A stretch of 34,999 bases of DNA from a virus. The notes beneath the pieces are model-generated. The model saw only the letters and a list, made by a program, of their open reading frames with translations, did not search any database and had not been told where the DNA came from. The stretch covers positions 1-34,999 of IMG/VR virus record IMGVR_UViG_3300046167_000156; one strand, 5' to 3'. The position numbers and the translations under genes are program-made. This document shows, piece after piece, positions 8,531-17,275 of this stretch (its first letter is position 1; each line of letters opens with the position of its first letter).

Positions 8531-10169
8531 TTTTCAGAAGAAACGACAGGAATATATGGCGATACGCAAAGGGGCTTCTAGGGCAGGCTCTACGGCACAA
8601 ACCTATAGTCAACAAGCTGCTTCTGCTTTTCTTAACCCCGCTATTGAAAACCCTTTTGGTACTGCTCCTGTTCGCGTAGAACGGATAAGAGGAGGGCCTA
8701 ACGCCTTTGGACCTGTAGAAACAACCACAGTTGACGCTATGGCTCCTCTTAACTTTGTTGCTGAAGAAGCATTGACTCCTGCTAACTACGTCCCCTTGGG
8801 CGGTCTTGGGATGATGCGTAGGGGCGCTCAGATTACACAAGAGGCTCTGCCTAACCTAAACAGGGCGCAGGAAAACGCTGGGTTGTTCTTGAGTTCTCCT
8901 AGAAACTTAATTAAGAACTTTTACGGCCCTACTGACATGCCTGAAGGCGCTGTGCCTAACGTGGTTGACAGATATATAGCCAGAGACCCCCAAGGTTTTG
9001 CAAATAAGGTAGGAAGAATACCTAAAGTTGGCCCTATGGTGGCAAACACGGTTAAAGACGCTAAAAGCGCTGAAGAAGTAATGCAAGGCAGGATCAGGAC
9101 ACAAGACTTTTTAAAATGGGCAGGAGAAGGCACACGGGAAGGTTTGTTTAATCTAATGAACCCTGATGCCCGTGCTCTGTACTACAGCACAGGGGTCAAC
9201 CCTATGACTGTAAAAGTAGCGCAGGAGTCAGCCGAAGGAGCACAGAGAGATTTAGCAAAAGCTATCGCCCAAGGACAACAAAATATTGTAACTAACACCC
9301 GATTGGGCAGACAAGGGCCTGTTGATCCTACGCTTGACACAGTAGACAGAATTAGTTACATGTCAGATACTGTCCCTTTCCGATCTGGTGTTTACTCTGA
9401 CTTGGTTAATCAGGTAGGTGCAAGAAACAACACGCCTCAGAAAGACCTTGACTTTTTTGAAGAACACATAGGCAACGTCTGGCAGGTAGGTAAGGGAGAA
9501 AAAGCAGAGAGATTTGCTGATGCAGCATCTCCAGTAATTAATGTAAAAACTCCTACTACTTTCCAAACAGGAAACCATGCGTTTGACTTTGCACACAAAG
9601 GGCCTGTACGTACGTTCGCTACTTTGTTTAAGAGCAAGAAGAACGTAAGTAACGAAGAGATGCTTGAAAAGTTCAAATCTAGTCCTAAACTTGCGTTGCA
9701 TCCTAAGATGGGTAAAACAGACGAAGAAATACTTGCTAACGCAAAAGAAAACGGAGGTTTTTACTTCACTGGATCAATGGTTGGTACAGGTATTACAGAA
9801 GGAGGTGTGAATTACGTAGGTAAGATAACGCCTAGAGGTAGAATCACGGCTGTTGTGTCTGACGAAAACAACTTTCTTGAGAATGTGCCGGGAGTAGGTA
9901 AAGCAGTAGAAACAGCACTACCTAACCGTATTGTAAACGCTACGCCTCCTATGATTTTTGATGCGTCAAGCGACAACGCAATGGCTCTAGCAAGGACAAT
10001 CAAGGTCCCTGCAAAGGATGAAATGTCTCAGAGCTATACAGAACTTGTAAAAGCAGTAGCAGGTATAAAAGCAGACCCTCAGGTTGTCAGAGGTGAGCGC
10101 CTAGGGTCTGCTGGTATGTTGACCACAGTTGGTGGCCTTGGAGTAAGAGGACAACAAGAGGAAGACTAG
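8523..10169 (+). CDS. Putative virion protein, last gene of the late block (548 aa)
   Basis: I chose the GTG at 8523, which overlaps the previous stop by 8 bp and has AAGGAAG at 8510-8516 at good spacing. An ATG at 8556 preceded by GACAGG is the alternative (537 aa); the frame is also open further upstream, but a start there would overlap the previous gene by over 50 bp. The protein is mixed alpha/beta with basic amino terminus. No family recognised. It closes the rightward block and its stop overlaps the end of a small minus-strand gene. Confidence 0.5.
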   Translation: MSDFQKKRQEYMAIRKGASRAGSTAQTYSQQAASAFLNPAIENPFGTAPVRVERIRGGPNAFGPVETTTVDAMAPLNFVAEEALTPANYVPLGGLGMMRRGAQITQEALPNLNRAQENAGLFLSSPRNLIKNFYGPTDMPEGAVPNVVDRYIARDPQGFANKVGRIPKVGPMVANTVKDAKSAEEVMQGRIRTQDFLKWAGEGTREGLFNLMNPDARALYYSTGVNPMTVKVAQESAEGAQRDLAKAIAQGQQNIVTNTRLGRQGPVDPTLDTVDRISYMSDTVPFRSGVYSDLVNQVGARNNTPQKDLDFFEEHIGNVWQVGKGEKAERFADAASPVINVKTPTTFQTGNHAFDFAHKGPVRTFATLFKSKKNVSNEEMLEKFKSSPKLALHPKMGKTDEEILANAKENGGFYFTGSMVGTGITEGGVNYVGKITPRGRITAVVSDENNFLENVPGVGKAVETALPNRIVNATPPMIFDASSDNAMALARTIKVPAKDEMSQSYTELVKAVAGIKADPQVVRGERLGSAGMLTTVGGLGVRGQQEED

Positions 10170-10300
10170 AGACGCTCTAGTACCCACTTCAGACCCATGA
10201 TCTCACCCCGTATCTCGTTATTTCGGGCAGCGGGGATAGACCTATGTAGCTTGTTCTCAAGTACTCTTATGCGTATCTCAATATCACGTTTAATGTTCAT
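10166..10300 (-). CDS. Small 44-aa coiled-coil-like protein at the convergence point
   Basis: 44 codons plus stop, start ATG at 10300 with AAGG seven bases upstream (AAGGTGTGTTTATG). The peptide starts MNIKRDIEIRIRVLENKLHR and ends GLKWVLERL: amphipathic, charged, with heptad-like spacing of I/V/L. It fills most of the gap between the converging blocks and its stop overlaps that of the 548-aa plus-strand gene by a few bases. Being last in the leftward operon behind RNR, it may be co-transcribed with it. Function unknown. Confidence 0.6.
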   Translation of the reverse strand: MNIKRDIEIRIRVLENKLHRSIPAARNNEIRGEIMGLKWVLERL

Positions 10301-10319
10301 AAACACACCTTGAAAGAAC

Positions 10320-10345
10320 GGGGGCACTAAGGCCCCCTTTTGTTT
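10320..10345 (+). terminator. Rho-independent terminator of the rightward (late) block
   Basis: Stem GGGGGC (10320-10325) and GCCCCC (10332-10337) with a six-base loop, followed by TTTTGTTT. The T-run is only on the plus strand, so it should stop late transcripts coming from the left, about 150 bp after the last late stop. It overlaps the last codons of the minus-strand RNR gene. Confidence 0.75.
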
Positions 10346-12215
10346 ACAACTCGCAGTTGTTGCCTGTACAAGCCAACTGTTGCGACCCTTCAGTCATGTC
10401 AGAGTTCTCAGAGATGTTCCAGTCGATGGTCTCAGGAAACTCCTCCTTCAACTTCTCAAACGTCTCCAGATCAATAGGTTCGTAAGGAGCCTGTTGGTAC
10501 GTATGCTCTGAGTAGGGTAGGAAGCTTACGCCGCTGATCTTGTCGAACTTGTTGTACAACCACTGACCCACCTCAAGGAACTCATCGTCACGATAGTAAC
10601 ACGTCATTGACGGCTTATGTTCACACCAGAAGTCCTGATAGATCTCCCAAAGCTCAAGTTGCTCCATTGCACCCATCTCAGAGGCCACCACAGCCCCCTC
10701 AGGCGACTTTATGGGGAAGGAGAATACCTTGGTAGTGGGTGACATTACGTCGTCCTCTACGGGCACTCCTGCTGCCTCAAGGACTTGACAGAGCGGGTCT
10801 CTTGCATCTGCTCTAACTCGTCTAATGTATTGATCTGAGTATCTAGGGTGGATGCCAGAAGCAGAATCAACCAGCTGACTAACAGTACCGGAAGGTTTAA
10901 CAGCAGTGATGGCAGTGCTAATATTAATACCAAGCTTAGTAGCCCATTCCTTATTAGTACTAATCGCCTCCTCTTTGAGAGCCACGAGCCAATCTTTAAG
11001 TTTCTCACGATCTTCCCTCCCTGACAACACGGCATGGTCCATAATGCCTGTTAGTGATACACCCAGCAGTGCTTCTTCTTCTGTATTCTTCTGCCATACC
11101 TTACGTAAGTAGCGGAAGTCGGTTAGCGTAGCCTGAAGAGACCCAAGGATAGCTGCAACACGTACTTTTCGTTTGAGGTCCGACAGCGTATCTCCTGCCC
11201 TGACAACAACTTCCGATAGATTACAGAACTGGTAGGGCCTGAGGATGATCTCTGAGCACGGATTAGTTCCAAAATCATAGGTAGCATCTCGTCGCTCGTT
11301 CTTTGCAGCTTGCTTTTGACTTGCGACTCTAGAGAACATTCCTCGTTCTCCGGAGCGGGACTCGTATAAACTTTTCCACTCATTTAAAAACGCCTCAAAG
11401 TCTGGCTTCTCTGTATAACATGCGCTGTTGTTCGCTAGTCCCCGTTGAGGATTATCTTGCCACCACTGGCCTGACTTGCATCGTCGGAGTCTATCGTCAG
11501 TGAGGTTAGACAGACTGATGAGAGCGGACCTGCGTACACCTCCGACAACGACGATCTGTGCAATCTTACAGCAGATATCGTGGCACTCAATGGAGCTAAG
11601 TTTACGTCCAGCAGCTTCCCGAAAGACGCTGACTGTGAAGTTGAACAAATCGACAAGAGGTTCTGGACCAGATGCTCTACCTCCGAAGGTCTTAAGGGTT
11701 GCCCCTGCAAGTCGTACTCCAGACACGTCCCATTTCGGAAGTTGGCCTGAATACAACAAGCTAACAAGTTCCCGGTAAGCTTTAGCCCATCCAATTTTGC
11801 TGTCGGCGACATGTATAACGGTATCGGTATCATGGAATTCCTCTGCTACTTCTGGTAATTTTGTTACGTACTGACGCTCTACACTAAAGCCTACTCCAGT
11901 GCCACACATAAGAACGTACATCATTTCGTCAAATGCTTTAGGGTGGTCGATAGGCATGTAGGAGCAGTTAAACCCAGCTACATTGTCACGGTCTAGTGCT
12001 TCTCCGGCAGTCATGAGTGCCCGCATGGAAGGCATTACGCCCATGTCATGTATGTCTGCAAAGATGCCGTTAGCCTGCTCAAGTGTTAGCTTGCCCTTCT
12101 CAATCCAGAAGCTTAGGTAGCGGTCAATTGTTTCTTCCCAAGTCTCCCGTCGCTGTTCCTCTGGTAGGTAACGAGCGTAGCGTGACTTGTGTATGTACTG
12201 TTGATATGCGTCCAT
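10344..12215 (-). CDS. Adenosylcobalamin-dependent (class II) ribonucleoside-triphosphate reductase
   Basis: 623 aa. Makes deoxynucleotides for phage DNA synthesis in the cytoplasm using vitamin B12 coenzyme. Seen: first redox cysteine C84 (FNCSYMP), the catalytic NPCSE (N318, C320, E322), the second redox cysteine C331 (FCNLSE) exactly 11 residues after the thiyl-radical cysteine as in the Lactobacillus enzyme (C408/C419), and a carboxy-terminal CxxxxC pair (C616, C621) for reduction by thioredoxin or similar. There is no ATP cone. It is shorter than the 739-residue bacterial monomeric enzyme. Start ATG overlaps the stop of the DUF3310-like gene (TAATG). Sequence context: last large gene of the replication operon. 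Confidence 0.93.
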   Translation of the reverse strand: MDAYQQYIHKSRYARYLPEEQRRETWEETIDRYLSFWIEKGKLTLEQANGIFADIHDMGVMPSMRALMTAGEALDRDNVAGFNCSYMPIDHPKAFDEMMYVLMCGTGVGFSVERQYVTKLPEVAEEFHDTDTVIHVADSKIGWAKAYRELVSLLYSGQLPKWDVSGVRLAGATLKTFGGRASGPEPLVDLFNFTVSVFREAAGRKLSSIECHDICCKIAQIVVVGGVRRSALISLSNLTDDRLRRCKSGQWWQDNPQRGLANNSACYTEKPDFEAFLNEWKSLYESRSGERGMFSRVASQKQAAKNERRDATYDFGTNPCSEIILRPYQFCNLSEVVVRAGDTLSDLKRKVRVAAILGSLQATLTDFRYLRKVWQKNTEEEALLGVSLTGIMDHAVLSGREDREKLKDWLVALKEEAISTNKEWATKLGINISTAITAVKPSGTVSQLVDSASGIHPRYSDQYIRRVRADARDPLCQVLEAAGVPVEDDVMSPTTKVFSFPIKSPEGAVVASEMGAMEQLELWEIYQDFWCEHKPSMTCYYRDDEFLEVGQWLYNKFDKISGVSFLPYSEHTYQQAPYEPIDLETFEKLKEEFPETIDWNISENSDMTEGSQQLACTGNNCEL

Positions 12216-12494
12216 TAATTTAGTTCCTTAATTAGTCGTTCGATGTACCAGCGGCATTTACGTAAGTCCTCCACTGGTTTACCTTTGTAGTCATAGCGCC
12301 AGAGGTACTTCAGTGCGTTACCCTTGAGATAACCGTTGAACTCATGTTCAGGCATGGACGCTTTGATTGCTTCGATAGCTTCGATTGATCCTTTGTTGTA
12401 GTGGTCAGGGTTGTTCCACAGGGTCTACCTTCTTCGTCTTCTTCAGTATAGAAATCCCGTCCCACTCTGCAGGAGTCGCATCGTCAATACTCAT
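12215..12494 (-). CDS. DUF3310-like protein, interrupted by a one-base frameshift
   Basis: From ATG 12494 the frame reads MSIDDATPAEWDG... and stops at 12405 after 29 residues. The next frame, without its own start, reads NNPDHYNKGSIEAIEA..., then LKGNALKYLWRYDYKGK and EDLRKCRWYIERLI, the conserved core of DUF3310, and stops at 12215. Removing one G (one of the two C at 12416-12417 on the plus strand) joins them as ...VDPVNNPDHYNKG..., giving 92 aa. DUF3310 proteins are common small phage nucleotide/replication-region proteins of unknown role. The corrected gene overlaps both neighbours. Error, mutation and +1 recoding are all possible. Confidence 0.8.
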
Positions 12495-12660
12495 TTTCTT
12501 CCTCCTCTAGCTCTTGTTCAAACACATCTAGTCTGTTGATTAGCTTGTCCTCAAACCTGTCCAGCATCTCTTCTGAGGTTATCTGTAGGGCCTCCAGCAG
12601 GTCATCTGGGTCAAAGGTTTTCAAGAGGCGTTCCTTAACTTCCTCTAGTGTTAGCGACAT
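12484..12660 (-). CDS. Small conserved acidic protein (58 aa)
   Basis: 58 aa from ATG 12660, preceded by AGGAG at ten bases. A TTG six bases further upstream is in frame but too close to that site. The sequence is helical and acidic (FDPDDLLEALQITSEEMLDRFEDKL), ending EEEENEY. It overlaps the upstream endonuclease gene by 26 bp and the downstream gene by 11 bp, so it is translationally coupled in the replication operon. The pattern FDPDDLLEAL...EELLDRFEDK is one I associate with marine phage replication regions. No function known to me. Confidence 0.6.
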   Translation of the reverse strand: MSLTLEEVKERLLKTFDPDDLLEALQITSEEMLDRFEDKLINRLDVFEQELEEEENEY

Positions 12661-13024
12661 GTTCAATCAACTCCTGTAGTGTCTCTATAGTATACCATAA
12701 AATTCCCTCTTTGTCACACCATTCTGACATAGTCATCTTAGCTCCCTTCCGAATCTTCTTGTTCGGTTGCATGAGGACAAAGATTAACTCTTGTCCTTCG
12801 GGGAGTGAGTCCCTGATGCTCGTATATTTTTTCGTATCTCCGTCTCTGAAATATCCTTTGCATTCAACAAGAGATAAACCGCTGCTATCGACAAAATCAG
12901 GACGATAAGACCTAGAAATAGTGTAGGGGATAGTGAAAGGCTCATAGTCAAACTCCTTTAGTACTTTGCTGACATCGTCTTCAAACGTGCTACGAAATCG
13001 TGATTTCTTGGACTTTCGGCTCAT
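12635..13024 (-). CDS. Endonuclease I-like Holliday junction resolvase (T7 gp3 family)
   Basis: 129 aa. Cuts branched DNA before packaging and helps break down host DNA in T7. The catalytic pattern of T7 endonuclease I (E20, E35, D55, E65, K67) is matched by E15 (FEDDV), E28 (YEPF), D43 (RPDF), E54 and K56 (VECKGYF). The length is close to the 149 residues of the T7 enzyme. The basic amino end (SRKSKKSRFRS) agrees with DNA binding. It overlaps the exonuclease gene by 35 bp upstream. Confidence 0.85.
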   Translation of the reverse strand: MSRKSKKSRFRSTFEDDVSKVLKEFDYEPFTIPYTISRSYRPDFVDSSGLSLVECKGYFRDGDTKKYTSIRDSLPEGQELIFVLMQPNKKIRKGAKMTMSEWCDKEGILWYTIETLQELIEHVANTRGS

Positions 13025-13856
13025 TATGCACCTCTGTTAAATAACGGGGACCTGAGGAATAGGCGAAGGCGCGAATGGTAGGCCAACAAACCTTTTTGTA
13101 GGAGCAGTAGGAGCATCCGACGGCGAGTTTTTGGTTCCCACTCTTTCCATCGTCGATAGTGCCGTAGCATACGTCGGGCGGGGTTGGATGCTCCACTAGC
13201 TTTTTTACGTGTTCAATGCGCTCCTTGATGTCATAGCTGATTAGGTCATAGACAGGAGCCTGAGTGTCCTCCTCGTCGTACATAAGGTACGTGAGGTGCC
13301 CATTCTGCTTGTCCATTGCTAACCATCCAAATTTAGTAGCACCTTCTGAATACGCGTATCCTTTAATTTGAGCCACGTATCCAAATGGGTCGTCATAAGC
13401 CAGTGAACCGTCTTTGAATTTTTTAAACCCATAAGTTGAAGTGCTTTTAACGTCAGTAACAATACCGTCGATTTTACAGTCCATCGAACCTGTAATACCG
13501 TTAACCTCACACTTCTTTTGTTCATCCGTTACCTCATGGCCTGCAGCTCTAGTTAGAAACAGTAGCATTTCCTCAATGAGGTGACCGTAGAGGAACTTGA
13601 CATAGGTATGGCCTTGGATCTCATCGGACTTTTCCACGTCGTTGTAGACGTTCCACAAGTAGCGGTCCTCACGTCCAATGTTGGACATACGTAGCTTACG
13701 TCCGTCACGCTTACGTCCACCAAACTCGTTACGCATGAGGTCCTTGACGTTCTCTCCGAAGAGATCAATAGCAGACTCTAGGTCCACGCCTTCTGCTACT
13801 TCTTTCGTCTCCATCAGTTTGTAGATGTCCGACACTAGTGTGTACACGTTCTTCAT
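12990..13856 (-). CDS. PD-(D/E)XK exonuclease with a cysteine cluster (Cas4/RecB-nuclease-like)
   Basis: 288 aa. Seen nuclease motifs: H92 with E95/E96 (YGHLIEE), GSMD with D126, DVK with D135 and K137, and QIKGYAY (Q163, Y167), the order found in RecB-type nucleases. Four cysteines near the carboxy end (C230, C248, C251, C257) have the spacing of an iron-sulphur cluster as in AddB/Cas4-type nucleases, though the amino-terminal cysteine of Cas4 is absent. It occupies the place of the T7 gp6 exonuclease between polymerase and endonuclease, so recycling host DNA and recombination are likely roles. There is no CRISPR array here, so a CRISPR adaptation role is not supported. Confidence 0.82.
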   Translation of the reverse strand: MKNVYTLVSDIYKLMETKEVAEGVDLESAIDLFGENVKDLMRNEFGGRKRDGRKLRMSNIGREDRYLWNVYNDVEKSDEIQGHTYVKFLYGHLIEEMLLFLTRAAGHEVTDEQKKCEVNGITGSMDCKIDGIVTDVKSTSTYGFKKFKDGSLAYDDPFGYVAQIKGYAYSEGATKFGWLAMDKQNGHLTYLMYDEEDTQAPVYDLISYDIKERIEHVKKLVEHPTPPDVCYGTIDDGKSGNQKLAVGCSYCSYKKVCWPTIRAFAYSSGPRYLTEVHNEPKVQEITIS

Positions 13857-13865
13857 ACGTTAGCC

Positions 13866-15497
13866 TCAGTGGGTTTCTGCCCACGTTGTTCCGATTTGGA
13901 ATTCTCCGTCAAGGGGGCATCTGAGGTTAAAGTGAACCCCTGCCGCCTTGAGACATTCGACTGCAAGCCAGCCGTATTTCTCTGCTTGGTCTGCAACCAC
14001 CTCCGATTGTACCTCGTCATGTATGTTTCCTATAAAGTTGTAGTCGAGTTTCCACTGCGTTGCGTAGTCGTCCAGTATGACTAGGGCCTGTTTCATCACG
14101 ATGGCTCCTGCCGCCTGCAACAACGTATTCAATGCAGCATGTTCAGATCTAACTCTAAGTCTTCTACCATCAAGTCCTGTGAGATAGCCTCTCCCAGAAG
14201 CTCTAGTAACGCGTTCTCGTAGACTTTCAAGAGCAGGTGTATTTGATAGAAATCGTCGCTTAAGATGTGCGCCGTCTTTTGCGCTTCCGCCAACGATAGT
14301 TCCGATTTTTGCATCTCCTGCTCCGTATAGGAAAGCGTAGATGAAAGTCTTAGCTTGAGGTCTTGTTTCAAGCCCTGCAGCCATTTGGTTTCTGGTGTGA
14401 ATGTCTTCGGTGAGGAGGACATTGGTAAACTCCTTGTCGTTCATGTAGTGCGCCAACATTCGTAGCTCAAGGCCACTAGCGTCGAAACCTACTAGCTTCT
14501 TCCCTTCAGGTACAGTCCAGCAGGAGCGACACTCGTGCCCATAGGGGCTGTAGCTTGCTGGTACTTGGGCCATGTTGGGACTCTGGTGGGTCATGCGTCC
14601 AGTGACTGCGCCGTTGCTAATGACACGACCATGAACTCTACCGTCGTCCTGCAAGTGTTCTAACCATGAATGGACCTGTGCATATCTCTTTTGTAGCATC
14701 AAGTACTCACTAACGGCCTTAGCCTCTGGCAGGTCAATGGTGTCTAGTACAGCCTCATCAACGATGGGGTTGCCTTTCTCCGTAACTTTGTCAAAGACCA
14801 CACCAAGCGTCGATAGCCTACGCGCAATCTGTTGTCTAGATCCGACATTGAAGATCTCAACTTTGTCCTTGAGACGCTTACCAGTTTTCTCAGACCACCT
14901 CTCGTGTACAATCGGAGGAAACTTCTTCTGCAATTCCTCTTCAATTTCATTCATTCTCTCCTTGAATGTTGCTAATAGTTCACGCGCCAGTTGCTGGTCC
15001 AAGACCCAACCGTTGCGCTCCTGTTGCTGGACTATGTACTGCACCTTGTGTTCCAGCTTGATTGACTCAGGGTCAAACGTAGACATGTCTCTGGTCAGAC
15101 TCTTATGCACTGCTTCTGTAACTGCTACGTCCTGTATGCAGTAGTCGATCATCTCCTGTGACAACCTAGACCAGTCATTATGGTCACCCTTTGGGAAGCC
15201 CAAGGTTTCACCCCAAGCTCTCAACGAGTGTCCACCTTGTCTGCTTGGGTCAAACAGGCGTGACAACACCAGTGTGTCCACTATGCGCTCAGGAGCCACA
15301 GAAAGCCCCCAGAGACGTTCTAGCACTGGGAGGTCATAACCTATCAGGTTGTGCCCACAGACGCTCACAGAGCCTTCTAGAGCCTCACAGAGGGTGTCTG
15401 GGGTAGTGTGCACCTGTGAAACACCGTTTTCCCGTGTTACAACACACCAAACGGTGTCAGGAGTCAGACCGTTGGCTTCCAGATCTAGGTAAATCAC
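13866..15497 (-). CDS. Family A DNA polymerase with 3'-5' exonuclease domain
   Basis: 543 aa, starting with GTG that overlaps the previous stop (GTGA). Exonuclease site: D5 and E7 (YLDLEANGL), D55 (NLIGYD), Y119/D123 (YCIQD). Polymerase motif A is D339 (GFDASGLELR), motif B is RPQAKTFIYAFLYG with K383 and Y387, motif C is H493-D494-E495. Y387 aligns with Tyr526 of T7 polymerase and Phe762 of E. coli Pol I. The residue after it is Ala where T7 has Gly. At 543 residues it is shorter than T7 gp5 (704). It should be the replicative polymerase, working with the primase-helicase and SSB upstream. Confidence 0.95.
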   Translation of the reverse strand: MIYLDLEANGLTPDTVWCVVTRENGVSQVHTTPDTLCEALEGSVSVCGHNLIGYDLPVLERLWGLSVAPERIVDTLVLSRLFDPSRQGGHSLRAWGETLGFPKGDHNDWSRLSQEMIDYCIQDVAVTEAVHKSLTRDMSTFDPESIKLEHKVQYIVQQQERNGWVLDQQLARELLATFKERMNEIEEELQKKFPPIVHERWSEKTGKRLKDKVEIFNVGSRQQIARRLSTLGVVFDKVTEKGNPIVDEAVLDTIDLPEAKAVSEYLMLQKRYAQVHSWLEHLQDDGRVHGRVISNGAVTGRMTHQSPNMAQVPASYSPYGHECRSCWTVPEGKKLVGFDASGLELRMLAHYMNDKEFTNVLLTEDIHTRNQMAAGLETRPQAKTFIYAFLYGAGDAKIGTIVGGSAKDGAHLKRRFLSNTPALESLRERVTRASGRGYLTGLDGRRLRVRSEHAALNTLLQAAGAIVMKQALVILDDYATQWKLDYNFIGNIHDEVQSEVVADQAEKYGWLAVECLKAAGVHFNLRCPLDGEFQIGTTWAETH

Positions 15498-15667
15498 TCT
15501 TGAATAACCTCATTCAAAGAAATCTCTGGATGATAAAGATCTAAACCGTGTTCTTCGTTATCACTAAGTAGAAAAACCCTGCACTCCTCTTCTGATCCTT
15601 CAAAAATAACATCATAACAGCTCCATTCAAATGGATTGTGGAAACGCACTTGCCATACTGAGTTCAT
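15494..15667 (-). CDS. Small 57-aa hypothetical protein between helicase and polymerase
   Basis: 57 aa, ATG at 15667 overlapping the corrected helicase stop (TGATG) and its own stop overlapping the polymerase GTG (GTGA). The sequence MNSVWQVRFHNPFEWSCYDV followed by an acidic segment is not one I recognise. The coupling on both sides makes it a true gene, and its position suggests a small replication accessory protein. No metal-binding or membrane motif. Confidence 0.65.
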   Translation of the reverse strand: MNSVWQVRFHNPFEWSCYDVIFEGSEEECRVFLLSDNEEHGLDLYHPEISLNEVIQE

Positions 15668-17275
15668 CAAAAGTCGTCCCCTATGTGTGGATTAGGTACT
15701 TCCGACAGGCGACCCGTGGTACGGTCATAGGCTAACCAACAGGCGGGTCCAGTTTCTCCAGTGTATCGATTCTTCGAACACTCGAACAGTGGTTGTATTA
15801 CGTACGTCCTCGTTCTCGTGTTGCTGATCCCGTTCCATACCGATGACGATGTCTGACAACTGAGCGATTGCCTGTGACCCTCTGAGTTCACCCAAGGATA
15901 TCTGAGCACCGTCCTCGTGTGCCTTACCTTGGGATCGCCGGAGGTGTGACACGAGGAACAGACAAACGCCTGTCTCTGCCACCAAGGTCCGAAGCTTGGT
16001 CATGATCTCGTCTATTGCTTTTCGCTCGTCTCCTGACTCTTGGGAAGACACGACGATTGACAGGTGGTCCAGTATGACGTACCTACAGTCAAGCGCTTTT
16101 GCCATATAGCGAACACGGGCGAGCAGGTTATCTGCTGAAGTTGACCCCCAATGGTCGAATAGGTAGTAACGTCCTGTTCCCAGTGTGCTCTCCCAAAACG
16201 GTCGTAGTTGGTCCACAGGCGTGTCCTCTTCCAAGTGTAGAGGCCTATTGGCCGCCACCGACATGATACCAAGCGTTGTTCGGGCCAGATCTTCCTCAAG
16301 CGCCAAGACTCCAATATTGCCTTCGCATCGGCGTAGAAGATCGTACTCAATTTCTCTGATAAATTGGGACTTTCCCATACCACTGCCGCTAGTGATCGTG
16401 ACGAGTTCATAAGGTCTATGCCCCCTAGTTATATGATTGAGGCCCTCCCAAGGGTACGGGATGGACTTGACATTCCTCTTTTCTACCAGCTTGTCCCATG
16501 TGTCAGTACCAGCGACGATACCGTCAGGACGATAGACTTTGGCATTCCACCAGTGTTGCGTAAAGTCCTTGACCCTGTTAGCCATGAGCATGTCACTGGC
16601 GTCCTTCAGGGGTAGCTTACAAATCTTCAGCTTGTCAGGACTGAAGAGGTCCTTGACCTGCTCTACTGCTTCTTCTCCTGCCTTGTCATTGTCAAAGCAG
16701 AGGACTACCGTGTCGTACCCTTCGAGCCACTCTAGCTGGGCCTTGATCTCCTTGGCGGCGTTATTAGCACCCGACCGAAGTGAAACCACGTCCCACTGCT
16801 TACCAGACATCTCATAGATTGCCAAGGCGTCTAGTTCGCCCTCAGTAATCGTGATGTAGGTGTCACGGTTGCATTGTTGTTGTCCGAAGAAGCCGACGTT
16901 GCTTACGTCCCCCATTGACATGAACCCTTTGGTCTTAACCTCGCGTACCTTTGCCGCGCACAGGTCACCCGTAGACATGTCGTAGTAGGGGTAGTAGTGT
17001 CTGTCTATTTCACCTGTGGAGGTGTACTCAACGGTGACTCCGTAGCGCCCACAGGTGTCCTGAGATATGCGCCGTTGGGGTATGCTTGAGACCACTCCCT
17101 TGAAATTAAGGGGCTTGGCCTTGGGTAATTCTGAGGTCATGCCTTGGTCTCCACCGTGAACGTGATGCTGACAGCTAAAGCAGTGCTGACCGCCATCGCT
17201 GTAGATAGCGAGAGCGTCCGAAGAACCACACTCCGGACAACCCTCGTGCCTTAGGAACTTAGAAGTCTGCGGCAT
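15667..17275 (-). CDS. T7 gp4-like primase-helicase, frameshifted near the carboxy end
   Basis: Corrected length 535 aa. Primase half: zinc site C13, C16, C32, C35; TOPRIM glutamates E145/E147 (TEGELD) and D195-N-D197. Helicase half: Walker A TSGSGMGKS (K302), acidic pair E327/E328, Walker B ILDH (D403), H444 in LVSH, and RGSQAIAQLSD. In the as-read frame the protein ends after 516 residues in an unrelated tail (stop at 15725). The next frame carries KNRYTGETG...WLAYDRTTGRL...GDDF, the usual gp4 carboxy end with acidic-Phe tail, and stops at 15667 overlapping the next start. Removing one G (C at 15775 on the plus strand) gives VRVFKNRYTGETG. Confidence 0.93.

Noticed and set aside
12990-13856. 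Cas4 as part of a CRISPR system
   Set aside because: No cas1, cas2 or repeat array is present, and the gene sits in the exonuclease position of a T7-like replication operon.
15667-15909. An independent 80-codon gene at the end of the helicase
   Set aside because: Its second half is the gp4 carboxy terminus and its first half lies inside the helicase in the wrong frame. It is explained by a one-base shift in the helicase gene.
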